The notes: generated from the sequence alone by a model not told the origin. Counted from the first letter of the stretch, positions 1 to 10,605 are shown. The stretch: DNA of 42,462 nucleotides from Nemertoderma westbladi (GCA_032718475.1 JAUCBJ010008233.1:1-42462), one strand, 5' to 3'. Numbers and translations are program-made.

Positions 1-1740
1 AACCGGTGGGCGAATGACAGCATTTGAAACAACTGGCCTTGTAGGTCGAAACGTCATTGGGTAAGCGTAATGTGTAACGGGTTTAGGTGTCAAAGGTGGA
101 CTCACCTGTTTTGTCGTCAGTAGCGCAGGTCCGGTCAATAAACTACTACGATCCGTAATCGGTGGGTTACTTACCTTGACTTTCAGAATGGGCGACGACG
201 TTGCTCTTGGCGGTGTAAACTCGTCCGGAATAACAAACCTGTGCTCCGTCGCACCATGGATAGGAGAAATGTTACTACTACCCGCAATCGAAACAGGTTC
301 CTTAGTCGTAACCGGTGCAAACATATGAGTTACCTGTGGGAATCGTTGACACACGTCTTTTACTAATTGTCGTTCCCGTCCGGGTGCTCCTACGCTTCCT
401 TCCTTCTTTCGTTCCTGAATTTGGCGATGTCTTACCTCTAACTGGTCCAAGTCATGTCCGTCTCGAGATCTCATCGATCGATCGCGGGCTTGTAGATCCA
501 GATCTTCCTTGGCGTTGGCTAATTCTCTCGCCTTCCTCCCGAGTTCGAAATGAAGTTTAACTTCCTTCTCGCGTTGTTCCGTCTGTCGTTGTTGCGCCTC
601 GAACTCTGCTTGTCGTATAGCTGACTGAGCCTTTATTTGCCGTGTTTTCATCTCGGCTCTCGCTTCTGATACTAACCTCTGTCTCTCTAACTCGGCCGCA
701 GCTGTTCGTTGCGCTAACTCGGCCGCTGCCACTTGTTGTGCAATGTCCAACTCTAACCTTTCCATCTCAGCCGCTTCCAACTCGGCTTGTTCTTGCAGAT
801 GAGAGATTCTTGCAACATCCGCAACGCGTAGTTTTTCTTCTTCTACCGCCGCTTGTGCCGTCAACAATTGAGCTTGTTCCTCCGCTTCCCGTTGTTGTCT
901 ATCCACTTGTTGTTGCTGTCTGGAAATTTCTGACGTCACGATACTTATCTCGCCAATTTCGCTGCGAATACTCACTAACGATTGGTCCAGTATTCCCGGT
1001 GCCGATTCGATTCGTACGGGTGAAGTTTCCCTCGTATATTCCGGCACGGTTTCCAAATCGCCGACGTCTTCGCCGCACATACGTAAGTGGTCCGTCAGAT
1101 GTTTCAATTGTCCATCCAGTCGGTACAGTTCCTGTTCTTCCTCGGGCTGCAATAATTCGTCCGAAACTGACTCACCTAACAACTGGTCCGCTTGTTCCTG
1201 TTGTATCTGTCTAATCGTCGACTTAAACTGAATCAGTTTCTCTCTAGCGATCATTAGTTTCCCGAGGATTCTAAGTTGAGTATCCATGTCCTGTCTCTGT
1301 CTAGCTAGATCTTGTAGGCCAACTAGATTATCTACGGACTTATATACTTTACTCTGTACTCTAACCTGGAGGGTGTAGAACTCGAATCGAGACATCGGAG
1401 CGGTCAACCCGTCTAATATGCGTTGGCCTTCTCCAATACTCCTGGTAATATGCGCCATATAACCTCCGACGCTCCTAACAACACTTTCTGTGCTTCCTGC
1501 TGAACTTACCATTTCCGTTTCCCTATATCTAGGTTGCGGAACAGTTAGAAAGTCCTCGGTCCTGCCGTCGCCTCGTACTACGGCATCCGGTACTCCCGTT
1601 GGATGTACTGGTGACGCACACGGTGTAGGTTCGGTAGGCTCGCGAGTCTTCCCCTGTTGTTCTTCCGCTGCTGACTTATCTCCGTCGCATGAGTCATAGT
1701 CGGTTTGTGTATTCTTCGTATAGTCTTGTTTGTCACTCAT
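1..1740 (-). CDS. Gag-like coiled-coil protein of a probable LTR retrotransposon, 3' end outside window
   Basis: Reading the - strand from the ATG at 1740 gives 580 codons without a stop up to the left edge, so the protein is incomplete at its C terminus. It begins MSDKQDYTKNTQTDYDSCDG. Residues 1-90 are polar. Residues about 120-215 are helical and Leu/Gln/Arg-rich. Residues about 265-420 are a long Ala/Glu/Gln/Arg coiled coil with runs such as LEAAEMERLELDIAQQVAAA. Residues 440-580 are Pro/Thr/Ser-rich and look disordered. No zinc knuckle, protease or RT is reached inside the window. The organisation (N-terminal helical part, then a long E/Q/A coiled coil) resembles Gag of BEL/Pao-like elements, but I see no diagnostic motif, so the family is an inference; a host coiled-coil protein is the alternative. 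The ATG is the first in frame, and three hairpin repeats lie about 85-210 bases upstream. Shorter + strand open frames here are shadows. Confidence 0.6.
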   Translation of the reverse strand, partial: MSDKQDYTKNTQTDYDSCDGDKSAAEEQQGKTREPTEPTPCASPVHPTGVPDAVVRGDGRTEDFLTVPQPRYRETEMVSSAGSTESVVRSVGGYMAHITRSIGEGQRILDGLTAPMSRFEFYTLQVRVQSKVYKSVDNLVGLQDLARQRQDMDTQLRILGKLMIAREKLIQFKSTIRQIQQEQADQLLGESVSDELLQPEEEQELYRLDGQLKHLTDHLRMCGEDVGDLETVPEYTRETSPVRIESAPGILDQSLVSIRSEIGEISIVTSEISRQQQQVDRQQREAEEQAQLLTAQAAVEEEKLRVADVARISHLQEQAELEAAEMERLELDIAQQVAAAELAQRTAAAELERQRLVSEARAEMKTRQIKAQSAIRQAEFEAQQRQTEQREKEVKLHFELGRKARELANAKEDLDLQARDRSMRSRDGHDLDQLEVRHRQIQERKKEGSVGAPGRERQLVKDVCQRFPQVTHMFAPVTTKEPVSIAGSSNISPIHGATEHRFVIPDEFTPPRATSSPILKVKVSNPPITDRSSLLTGPALLTTKQVSPPLTPKPVTHYAYPMTFRPTRPVVSNAVIRPPV

Positions 1741-1823
1741 TTCGGTAGTTGTAAGTCAAGTAAAGTGAGTGTCAAAGTATCAAACTTACCGTATTTTATC
1801 TAAACGGTACTAATTACAGTCTT

Positions 1824-1952
1824 ATAAAATTAGCCTACCGGCCGATTTTATAGCAGATGGATAAAATTAGCCTAAACGGCCAATTTTACAGCAAAATAAA
1901 TGTCACGGAATAAGTATATAATAAAATTAGCCTAGCGGCCAATTTTATAACA
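1824..1952. repeat. Three hairpin-forming repeats upstream of the Gag-like ORF
   Basis: Three copies of an imperfect inverted repeat start at 1824, 1861 and 1921. Each reads ATAAAATTAGCC, a 4-5 base loop, then GGCCAATTTTAT or a close variant. The arms are 12 bp with about one mismatch. They lie in the probable 5' leader of the ORF starting at 1740. Confidence 0.75.
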
Positions 1953-3925
1953 AATAAATCGGATAACGATATGCGTTATCAAAGGGTAAATTAAATACAA
2001 TAATACGGACTAATTCAGCAATGAACAAAGAAATCATACGGAATGCATAAATACTTGAGACAGTGGAACCCACAATAATTTTAACTAATACGGTAATGCC
2101 TAACTTATTTATGCAACTTTTCGAACTCACCCACTCCAATAATTCTCCAGAAAAACAGATTCCCAGATACAAACCGGACGTGAACCTTTCCGTTTTTAAC
2201 GTTGCGGACGAAACGCGATTTTCCCAACCAAAGTTGTTGAGTTATCTATCTCCCAAACTTGCTAAACACGGTCTTGCTCCCGTTACAGTCTAGAAATGAG
2301 TTCTGAATCCTGAAAAACAAAAGAGTTAGGTTTTACTTTACGAAAATTTTGTACCGGTACAATATGGTATTTAAACCCTTTTAAACACCGGTATTCAATT
2401 CCAAAATATTTTACACGCGGTTCAAATCAAATTTTATTTCAAAAAATTAGCACTTAGCTAATCAAATACAAATTTTTTACCTCAAAATACAGAATTTTCA
2501 AATAACTTTAGTCCTACCGAACCGTAGTTCAGTAAAACATATTCCTACTAAATTGGAGAGATACGCCTATTCCTACTAATTGGAAAAGACGGTAACAATA
2601 CCTGCAATATCCTACTGTAAAGTTTGTAAATCAAATCATAAATCCGACCTTCTCACCAAAACAGTAAACCCTAAGTAAGCGAATATATTGCAGTATCGAT
2701 CTCTTTTAACCGGTGAGGCAGAAAACAGTCTACGAGCAGACAAACTTCGATAAAACAAATCCCGCGCAGCGAATCCTAAAATCAGGCTGACTCACTGACG
2801 GACTAAGAGGCTCGTATACTTTGCCGCGGTGTGATTTATATGGTTGGGCAAAGAGACGCTAGCTAGGTATAGAGCAGATTTGGAGATGTCTAACTAGCGA
2901 GCAAAGTGCAGTAAGGACGAAAGTTAATTTTATATATTTTGAGGTGTAAATAATTTCTAACGCGCGTGTGTTAATTCTGAACAGTCAAAGCAGTTTTGCT
3001 CCTTCACATATATAATTACTGGGTACGGTGTGCATTTTACGAATATTCTAATTTTATAACTTGTAGGTCCAATACTCACGAATGATAAGGTTCCTTCCCC
3101 TCTTGCGTATTTCCAGGACTCAAATTCAGGCATAAAGTTAATACTACGCCCAGAATTCGGCAATTTTAGGTACCAGGTCCCTGATACTAAGAAGAGATGT
3201 GTTAGTTTACTACTGTAGGCGTACAGGTACTAATAGCTATCCTGGCTCCTATCTAGAATTTTAGTCACCCAGGTAGTCCGGGTAACTTCCTATTAGGGCG
3301 TTGGCGGGGACACGGTAGATGTTAGTATATCCCTGATAGCCTCAATTTATTTGCGCCTAGCGTAAACTGCCCTACCGCCTGAACGGTACAATCCCAATTC
3401 AGGTGAAAACACAGCAACCCCTTTAGCCTACAAGTTCCGATGTAATGGACACTGTCGTACGGCAAATAGTCGCACGCACACCTGTACTTAGCAAGAGTTA
3501 AGCGTACAGTTTGCTGCACCCTAACCAATGTGTATGCCTTGTACCGGTGTGCCTACGTCCTATCTGCGTACTAGTATCTGCTCTCTCTCCCTCCCCCCGT
3601 AGGAATATGAAGGTCTACTGCGGTTTTTTCCTGAGTCAAGACAGTACAGTCCCTATGATGTAATTTTGGGCTTACAGCGTGTCACTACGTCTACCTTTGA
3701 TCTTTTGGTCTTACACTTAGGTAGCAAGGATCGAACGCTGTCTAACCTTTCAGGCGATGGGCGAATAACTCTAAGATGGTATTGCGGGTTGTCTCTCGTC
3801 TACATTCCTGTGATGTTCCCGTTCATTGCTGCGGCCCGATCTCTAGCCGGCCATCCTGTCCCTGAGTTTGTTCACCGTAGTGAAACCATAGTAAAACAGA
3901 TAGAAAAGCTGAGATGTGACTAGTA
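1953..3925. other. No recognisable gene; possible leader or LTR sequence
   Basis: This stretch is AT-rich with some mixed-composition parts. Short open frames, for example 2063-2293 on + and 3666-3923 on +, show no recognisable domain or coding bias. If the 1-1740 ORF is a Gag, this would be its untranslated leader and LTR. I could not identify a tRNA primer-binding site or LTR ends. Confidence 0.4.
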
Positions 3926-4100
3926 TTTCTGACTTTATTACAAAAGATATAATAACTATTATACAATAAACAATGTAATCTGAAATAAGACAGAAAGGAT
4001 TGAGAGTGAATGATAGAAGTGAACTAATGAACAAATCGCACCTTTATATACTAAATTTGTGCCGCAATCAATCGAGAAAATTCTCGATTGTTCTATGGGT
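3926..4100 (-). promoter_or_regulatory. Possible LTR-type promoter and polyadenylation signal
   Basis: On the - strand a TATATAAAGG box (4041-4050) is followed about 100 bases downstream by AATAAA (3934-3939), the spacing expected of a retroelement U3-R block. A perfect 10-bp inverted repeat with a 2-base spacer (CAATCGAGAA..TTCTCGATTG, 4069-4090) sits just upstream of the TATA box. The orientation matches the Gag-like ORF at 1-1740. No LTR termini were found, so this is inference. Confidence 0.3.
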
Positions 4101-4257
4101 TCTAACGGGGTTTTAAAGATAGCTATTGGTCCAGCTAATATATAACTTGCACGACATTGGTTACAATCAAATAACTACAGCCTCATTGGTACAGACAAAT
4201 GCAATTAATTTGTAGCGGTTAATTTAAATGAGTTGAAATTCTGCACAAAAAATAATT

Positions 4258-4333
4258 CGCACTTACTAGGATTCGAACTCGATACCTACTACACATATAA
4301 TTTCCAACGCTCTACCAACTGAGCTACTGAACC
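4258..4333 (-). repeat. tRNA-derived sequence (SINE head or tRNA pseudogene)
   Basis: The - strand from 4333 contains a pol III A box (TAGCTCAGTTGG) and B box (AGTTCGAATCC) with tRNA-like spacing. The acceptor ends do not pair and the anticodon arm is degenerate, so it is not a functional tRNA. Part of it falls inside the 141-bp repeat 4319-4459. Confidence 0.65.
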
Positions 4334-4459
4334 ACTTGACCGATAGATACACAATAGATAGGACCAATACGAATGAGAACTCAAAGCAATCTTTACAAAG
4401 TTAATCCGAATAAAATAAAATTTTGAAAATCCACGGCATTTAGGGAATATAATTCTATA
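4319..4459. repeat. 141-bp direct repeat, copy 1 (identical to 8467-8607)
   Basis: The block from CTGAGCTACTGAACC to GGGAATATAATTCTATA matches 8467-8607 base for base by eye, 4148 bp away and in the same orientation. The match starts inside the tRNA-like sequence and stops abruptly on both sides. Confidence 0.9.
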
Positions 4460-4599
4460 CCGCTCCATGAAAACAGGATATTATCGTGCATAAAATATAC
4501 GGTTTTCACCAATAATCAATCAAACTATAGAATACTTAGGGCGTACTTACATATTTACAATTAAATTTCAAACAATACTTCCTTTCTACGTAATGATTC

Positions 4600-5330
4600 G
4601 ATACAAAAATAATTACAAATTCAAACTTTACGTAGTTAAGGCTTTACTAAGTAAGTACAATATAAATCTAAATTAAATTCACCAATATAAATCTATTGCA
4701 TCTCAGATATTGCATAAATTCAAACAATTACAAATACAAATAAATGAAAACAATAAGAAAGGCTCGCGAGTCTTCCATCTACTATTGCATCCCAAATATT
4801 GCATAAATTCAAGTAATTACAAATACTTTCGTACCTAAATGTAGATTGCATAGGTTTGGAATAATTACAAATATGAGTCTTTCTGAGCACAAAATTTTCT
4901 GTCTATAAAACTTTCTCTTTTGGTACAAATACTGCTTATAAAATATAAATTGCATAATATTCGGAACAATATAAATTGCATAAGTTCGAAATAATCACGT
5001 AAATATAAAATATAAATTCTTACTAAATATAAATCTTACTAAATATAAGTCTTTACTTAAATATAAATATAAACTGCATTAGTTTAGAATAATATAAACC
5101 TTTGCATCTCAAATATGAAACATAAATCTTTCAAATATAAGTTCCTTCTAAACTTTCTAAATTTCATAAATTCGGAACAATACAAATTGCATAAGTTTGG
5201 AATAAGCACAAATATAAAATATAAGTTTTTACTAAATATGAGTCTCTTTCAGAATACAAAACTTTCTAAATATAAAACATATAATTCAAATAAATCACAA
5301 ATCATAAGAAAGGCTCACGAGTCTTCCGTC
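4600..5330. repeat. AT-rich degenerate repeat region
   Basis: Variants of ATTGCATAAATTC and ACAAATATAAA recur irregularly through the interval, giving a degenerate, partly tandem AT-rich block. Two copies of a block AATAAGAAAGGCTCGCGAG followed by TCTTCC (one with changes) occur at about 4752-4776 and 5303-5327. The open frame starting at 5115 is Lys/Tyr/Asn low complexity and is not called a gene. Confidence 0.5.
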
Positions 5331-5545
5331 CACCCTTGCCCTCCCTTTTATCGCTTAGTTGATCGAGCCCTGCCGCGTCCTCGTAAACTGCGCACAGGTG
5401 ACTTTGCTCGCGATATGGGACTTGTGGGGCGAGTCACTGGTTTACTTGGGACGTTGAGAGACGGTGCAACTATTTCCTCGCAAATTCGTCTATTTGGCAT
5501 CCCAAAACCTTGACCAATTCCTACGACGACTACATGCTCTAAAAC
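5331..5545. other. GC-richer unassigned block left of the MULE element
   Basis: This roughly 215-bp block is clearly richer in GC than its surroundings. It has overlapping short open frames on both strands but no recognisable protein motif. It could be a fragment of another mobile element. Confidence 0.3.
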
Positions 5546-5560
5546 CCCCAAAAATGATTT

Positions 5561-5690
5561 CAGGTCAAAATGTCGAAAGAGTCAAATTGTCGAACAGGTC
5601 AAAATGTCGAAAGAGTCAAGTTGTCGAACAGCCATGTCAAATTATCGAAAAAGCTTTCGACACAGACATGCCAAATTGTCGAAAGAATTA
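5561..5690 (+). repeat. Left terminal inverted repeat of the MULE element
   Basis: It opens GGTCAAAATGTCGAAAGAG and repeats a (C/T)AAA(A/T)TGTCGAA motif about seven times. The same opening is found in reverse complement at the right end of the element, next to 7930. Confidence 0.75.
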
Positions 5691-5756
5691 ATTAATAAAT
5701 GAATGTTGTAGGCCTATTAATGAACTTAACTTTATACTTTATACTTTATACATTAT

Positions 5757-5846
5757 ACTAAACTTGTAGGCCTATTAATGAATGAATGAGTGGTACTAAA
5801 CTTGTAGGCCTATTAATGAATGAATGAGTGGTACTAAACCTGTAGG
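5757..5846. repeat. Short tandem repeat, 38-bp unit
   Basis: A 38-bp unit beginning ACTAAACTTGTAGGCCTATT is present twice in tandem (5757-5794 and 5795-5832), followed by a partial third copy. A related piece, TGTAGGCCTATTAATGAA, lies at about 5707. It is inside the MULE element, upstream of the transposase remnant. Confidence 0.8.
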
Positions 5847-5963
5847 TACTTTCAGTTTGGTGCAATATAATACACTAAACCACACTGGAGTAAGTCATTA
5901 CCTGTTTACTAGATGTTATAATATCATAATTTTATGATTTAATAGGTTATAGCATAAGCCCTT

Positions 5964-7622
5964 ATGGAGTTCAATCCTGTCCCCGCTAAATTCGTTGAGT
6001 CCGCTGTTAAGAAACATAAGGTAATACAATTCAATAGTTTGAGATGGCCCGGAACTGTCCTCGAGTTTCAACAAAGTAAGACTTATAAAGATAACATATA
6101 CTATAAATGCTCACAGTGTATTAAGCGTGGACCAAATACCAGTGTTGCGACAATAATGGTCACTAACGGTACTATTCAGACTGATCCGGACCATCCCGAC
6201 AATAATATGACATATATATATGATATGATATAATATGACTATAACAAAAAACCGCACGGATGTGTACCAACAGTTGATTGCAAAGTGGCAAACGTACAAG
6301 CTAAGCGACATATGTATGAAATCACAACAGAAGTTAGAAATAGCCGGAAGCGTCCAAGAGAAGCGTTCGATAGAGCCCTGCAATCTGTCGATATTAAGTA
6401 CCAGGAGTATGGAGGACAGGTAGCTGCCGAAATTAAGGGGAAACTATCTGCTGGGTACGGCTTCGACTCAAAACGTTGGTCATTAAGCAGAAACCGACAC
6501 CGTGAGATTCCTAAATATTATATTAGTATTTATATAGTATTTATGTATATAGTATTTATAACATACCAGATCAGTTAAAGGTGACCAAGCCCAGTTCTTA
6601 TCGGTTCCTCTTAATCAATGAAATTATTGAGGGAGAAGAAATACTGTTCTATTCAGCAGACGATGATCTACGCTTGTTAAATAATTGCGAAGTTGTCATC
6701 TGTGATGGGAACTTTAAGTTTACACCTCCCGAATTTCACAACCTGGGTGAAATGTATACAGTGCATGGTGTGGTGGGTGGAGAGCCCCATCGTTTAGGAT
6801 ACGCTCTGATGAAGGGACAATCGGAAGGAAGCTACATCAGGATGTTTACTGCTTTAAGAGATAACATTTATCATCTTTGCGGTGAAGGTGGCAGAATTAA
6901 TACAGCTAAGTGGCTTTTCGATTTCGAACTTGAAGCAATGAATGCTTGAATATAGTTTTCCCAATGGTGACCGTGTTAGGTTGTGCTTTTCATTTCGCTA
7001 AGGCCATAAACGAGAAGCGAGACAGCCTTGGCCTCAAAGGTGTTTGTGTTGAAGATACAGCAGAGGGTAAAACTGTAAAGTATTGGTTCAAAGAGATTCG
7101 TTCTTTACCATTCCTTCCCGATGGGTATCACTATCAGGTTGCCTATACTCTGATCAATGAACAGCTACCAAACCTGTCCGCTTTAACAGCCAATAAAGTT
7201 TTCCAATTTCGACAATATTTTATTGGATTTTGGCTTCGGCAGGATGTCAGGATGTCATCAGATGGGGACAGTTCGGAAATACCGGCCCTAGGACCAGCAA
7301 CTATGCCGAAGGTTTCCACAGTGGGCTTCATTCCCGGCTCACCAGCCTCCATCCGTGCCTTGGAGAGATCCTGGAATTTTTCCAGTTAAATCAACATACT
7401 TCCCAGCAGCGCATGAAGGCCTTGCTAGAACCGAATTCTATTGCTGTTCCCAAACCAAAGTCTCCACATATCCAGATACGGGACCAACGGTTGGTTGAGG
7501 AGATGGGGCGATTCGCAAACTACATGGCTGCATGGCCTAATAACATTTATTATAATGACTGTAAGATGTACATGCGTTGTTTGATGGTCATTGGACTGGT
7601 ACCCCAGGTTTTAGAGGAGTAA
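5964..7622 (+). pseudogene. MULE transposase with FLYWCH-like zinc finger, frameshifted
   Basis: The frame from ATG 5964 encodes a FLYWCH-like DNA-binding module (YYKCSQC, then a His pair in PHGCVP). It is broken by a TAA at 6231-6233 within an AT microsatellite, and the same frame resumes at once. Another AT-repeat insertion near 6510-6560 shifts the frame. From about 6563 the MULE catalytic core follows: first Asp in VVICDGNFKF (codon 6704), GEMYTVHGVVGGEP, then second Asp in DFELEAMNA (codon 6920). A 1-base shift at about 6946 leads into LNIVFPMVTVLGCAFHFAKA with the family CxxH motif. A last shift near 7230-7260 precedes GPRTSNYAEGFHSGLHSRL, which carries the catalytic Glu (codon 7308). 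All three acidic residues remain visible, but the frame is interrupted at least four times, so no intact enzyme is encoded. Family assignment is confident; a working gene is excluded. Confidence 0.85.
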
Positions 7623-7795
7623 TGCCCAATGGTCAGCTAGTCAAGATAACTCTTACTGTATAGGCCTAATTGCCCATTGCTATTGAGATATTATACACAA
7701 TTCTTTAGCCATATCAATTATCAGGTTTCCAATTTCTCAGGTTCAACAATTTAGTAGCAAATTTCAAAAGTATCTAAAAAAGGATAAGCGCCATA

Positions 7796-7930
7796 TTATC
7801 GAAAGGGTTGCGCCATGTTGTCGAAAAAAAATTCGACATTTTGACATGCCCAAAAACTTTTTCGACAATTTGACTCTACTTTTCGACAATTTGTCTCTTT
7901 CGACATTTTGGCTCTTTCGACATTTTGACC
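7796..7930 (-). repeat. Right terminal inverted repeat of the MULE element
   Basis: In reverse complement it starts GGTCAAAATGTCGAAAGAG, the same as the left end, and contains about seven TGTCGAA-type motifs on that strand with slightly different spacing. Confidence 0.75.
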
Positions 7931-7947
7931 ATAAGCCCCAAAAATGA

Positions 7948-8466
7948 CCCCCCCCCCCCCCCCCCCTCCGCTAAATGGCAGGTCTCCTTTGCTAATTCCC
8001 GTATACAAACACGGTACTCGTGGATGCCTTGGAACTCATGACACATTATTGAAAGTTTATTATTTACTCACAAGTCTAGAAAACTAGATAATATATTTGT
8101 AATATGATAATTTATTTGTCAATATAACACGATTAACTGATACTCGTTTAATTAAACGTAAACCTTTGATGAAATTAAAAAATTCCTTCCAAATCCTTGC
8201 CTGTAATCAATAATTAATTAAAAGTTTAGTTGTTTTGTTGGGTTAACTTAGCAGCCTATCCCAGTACATGATTTCCCATCTCCTCAACCAGGGGAACTAC
8301 TATATAGTTTAAACTATGTAAGCTATTTATAACAGCCAATAGAAAGCCGGGCTTTTCCTACCATCCACCTAAGCAAGCTACTCCCTTCCTCACATCCACG
8401 CTACTCGCGACCTTAGCTCTAGCCTACTCTCAACCTTAGATTTACCACAGTCCTTAGGTATTCTGC
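7948..8466. other. No gene seen; poly-C tract and AT-rich DNA
   Basis: A 19-base C run (7948-7966) follows the MULE element. The rest is AT-rich with no convincing open frame, tRNA-like box or repeat up to the 141-bp repeat at 8467. Confidence 0.5.
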
Positions 8467-8607
8467 CTGAGCTACTGAACCACTTGACCGATAGATACAC
8501 AATAGATAGGACCAATACGAATGAGAACTCAAAGCAATCTTTACAAAGTTAATCCGAATAAAATAAAATTTTGAAAATCCACGGCATTTAGGGAATATAA
8601 TTCTATA
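8467..8607. repeat. 141-bp direct repeat, copy 2 (identical to 4319-4459)
   Basis: It matches 4319-4459 base for base by eye. This copy lacks the rest of the tRNA-like region: the match ends just where the A box would continue. Confidence 0.9.
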
Positions 8608-9603
8608 GATATAGTACAGCAATATTATCCTTTGCAATATTTGTTCTGTAGCTTGGTAGATGGTAGTCAGTTTGTGATTGAGTATTTAAGTGATGAATAT
8701 CTCGGTTTATAAGAAGTTTAGATTTTAGTTCAATGGGAAAAAGAGAATGGCCCATTCTGTATTTATACAAAAATATTACGCACTGAAAACGAAAGATATT
8801 TTTTAGCTTTAAAATGTTTAACTTTGAAAACAGTTCAGCAGTATGATGTTTGTTAGGGATAGGAGTAGCGCCCACCCCTACCCTCGGGTAGCAGATAGGA
8901 GTAGCGCCCACCCCTACCTTCGAGTAACGTCCACCCCTACCCTCGGGTAGCAGATAGGAGTAGCACCCACCCCTACCCTCGGGTAGCAGATAGGAGTAGC
9001 GCCCACCCCTACCCTCGGGTAGCAGATAGGAGTAGCGCCCACCCCTACCTTCGGGAAGCAGATAGGAGTAGCGCCCACCCCTACCTTCGGGAAGCAGATA
9101 GGAGTAACGTCCACCCCTACCCTCGGGTAGCAGATAGGAGTAGCACCCACCCCTACCCTCGGGTAGCAGATAGGAGTAGCGCCCACCCCTACCCTCGGGT
9201 AGCAGATAGGAGTAGCGCCCACCCCTACCTTCGGGTAGCAGATAGGAGTAACGCCCACTCCTACCTTCGGGTAGCAGATAGGAGTAACGTCCACCCCTAC
9301 CTTCGGGTAGCAGATAGGAGTAGTGCCCACCCCTACCTCCTACCTTCGTGTAGCAGATATATGAGTAGCACCCACCCCTACCTTCGGGTAGCAGATAGGA
9401 GTAACGCCCACTCCTACCTTCGGGTAGCAGATAGGAGTAACGTCCACCCCTACCTTCGGGTAGCAGATAGGAGTAACGCCCACTCCTACCTTCGGGTAGC
9501 AGATAGGAGTAACGTCCACCCCTACCTTCGGGTAGCAGATAGGAGTAACGCCCATCCCTACCTTCGGGAAGCAGATAGGAGTAGCGCCCACCCCTACCTT
9601 TAG

Positions 9604-9753
9604 ACACTACTTTAGACATTAGTGCCTACGCCAACCCAGCGGTATAATGAGAACCTAGCTTTGCTGGGGTAATGATAATAAAAGCGCTTTGAGTATGCTG
9701 AGCGTAGAAAAGCGCTATATAAATAACCAATATTATTATTATTATTATTATTA
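9604..9753 (+). mobile_element. L2/CR1-type LINE or SINE 3' tail, copy 1
   Basis: It contains AAGCGCTTTGAGTATGCTGA and AAAAGCGCTATATAAATAAC followed by (ATT)n. This is the widespread tail of L2/CR1-type LINEs and the SINEs that share it. The (ATT)n ends directly in the minisatellite, so the insertion was into the array. Confidence 0.7.
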
Positions 9754-10455
9754 CCTTCGGGTAGCAGATAGGAGTAGCGCCCACCCCTACCTTCGGGTAG
9801 CAGATAGGAGTAGCGTCCACCCCTACCCTCGGGTAGCAGATAGGAGTAGCGCCAACCCCTACCTTCGGGTTGCAGCAGATGGAGTAGTGCCCACCCCTAC
9901 CTTCGGGTAGCAGATAGGAGTAGCGCCCACCCCTACCTTCGGGAAGCAGATAGGAGTAACGTCCACCCCTACCCTCGGGTAGCAGATAGGAGTAGCACCC
10001 ACCCCTACCCTCGGGTAGCAGATAGGAGTAGCGCCCACCCCTACCCTCGGGTAGCAGATAGGAGTAGCGCCCACCCCTACCTTCGGGTAGCAGATAGGAG
10101 TAACGCCCACTCCTACCTTCGGGTAGCAGATAGGAGTAACGTCCACCCCTACCTTCGGGTAGCAGATAGGAGTAGTGCCCACCCCTACCTCCTACCTTCG
10201 TGTAGCAGATATATGAGTAGCACCCACCCCTACCTTCGGGTAGCAGATAGGAGTAACGCCCACTCCTACCTTCGGGTAGCAGATAGGAGTAACGTCCACC
10301 CCTACCTTCGGGTAGCAGATAGGAGTAACGCCCACTCCTACCTTCGGGTAGCAGATAGGAGTAACGTCCACCCCTACCTTCGGGTAGCAGATAGGAGTAA
10401 CGCCCATCCCTACCTTCGGGAAGCAGATAGGAGTAGCGCCCACCCCTACCTTTAG

Positions 10456-10605
10456 ACACTACTTTAGACATTAGTGCCTACGCCAACCCAGCGGTATAAT
10501 GAGAACCTAGCTTTGCTGGGGTAATGATAATAAAAGCGCTTTGAGTATGCTGAGCGTAGAAAAGCGCTATATAAATAACCAATATTATTATTATTATTAT
10601 TATTA
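10456..10605 (+). mobile_element. L2/CR1-type LINE or SINE 3' tail, copy 2
   Basis: It is an identical copy of 9604-9753 carried by the 852-bp duplication, not an independent insertion. Confidence 0.7.

Larger units (their letters stand above)
5546..7947 (+). mobile_element. Degenerate MULE (Mutator-like) DNA transposon with candidate TSDs
   Basis: The element is about 2.4 kb. Terminal inverted repeats (about 5561-5690 and 7796-7930 inverted) are packed with a TGTCGAAA-type motif. A 12-bp direct repeat CCCCAAAAATGA lies immediately outside each end (5546-5557 and 7936-7947), fitting a target-site duplication slightly longer than the 8-11 bp usual for MULEs. The interior holds a broken FLYWCH/MULE transposase. 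A 19-base C run follows the right TSD. The outermost few bases of the two ends match poorly, so the exact termini are approximate. Confidence 0.75.

Noticed and set aside
315-1699. + strand open frames at 315-560, 642-1214 and 1490-1699
   Set aside because: They lie opposite the 580-codon - strand Gag-like frame and have no domain or coding character.
4258-4333. Functional tRNA gene
   Set aside because: A and B boxes are present but the acceptor stem does not pair and the anticodon arm is degenerate, so it is listed as tRNA-derived only.
5115-5513. Open frame of 132 codons
   Set aside because: The first half is AT-rich Lys/Tyr/Asn low complexity from a degenerate repeat and the second half has no recognisable domain.
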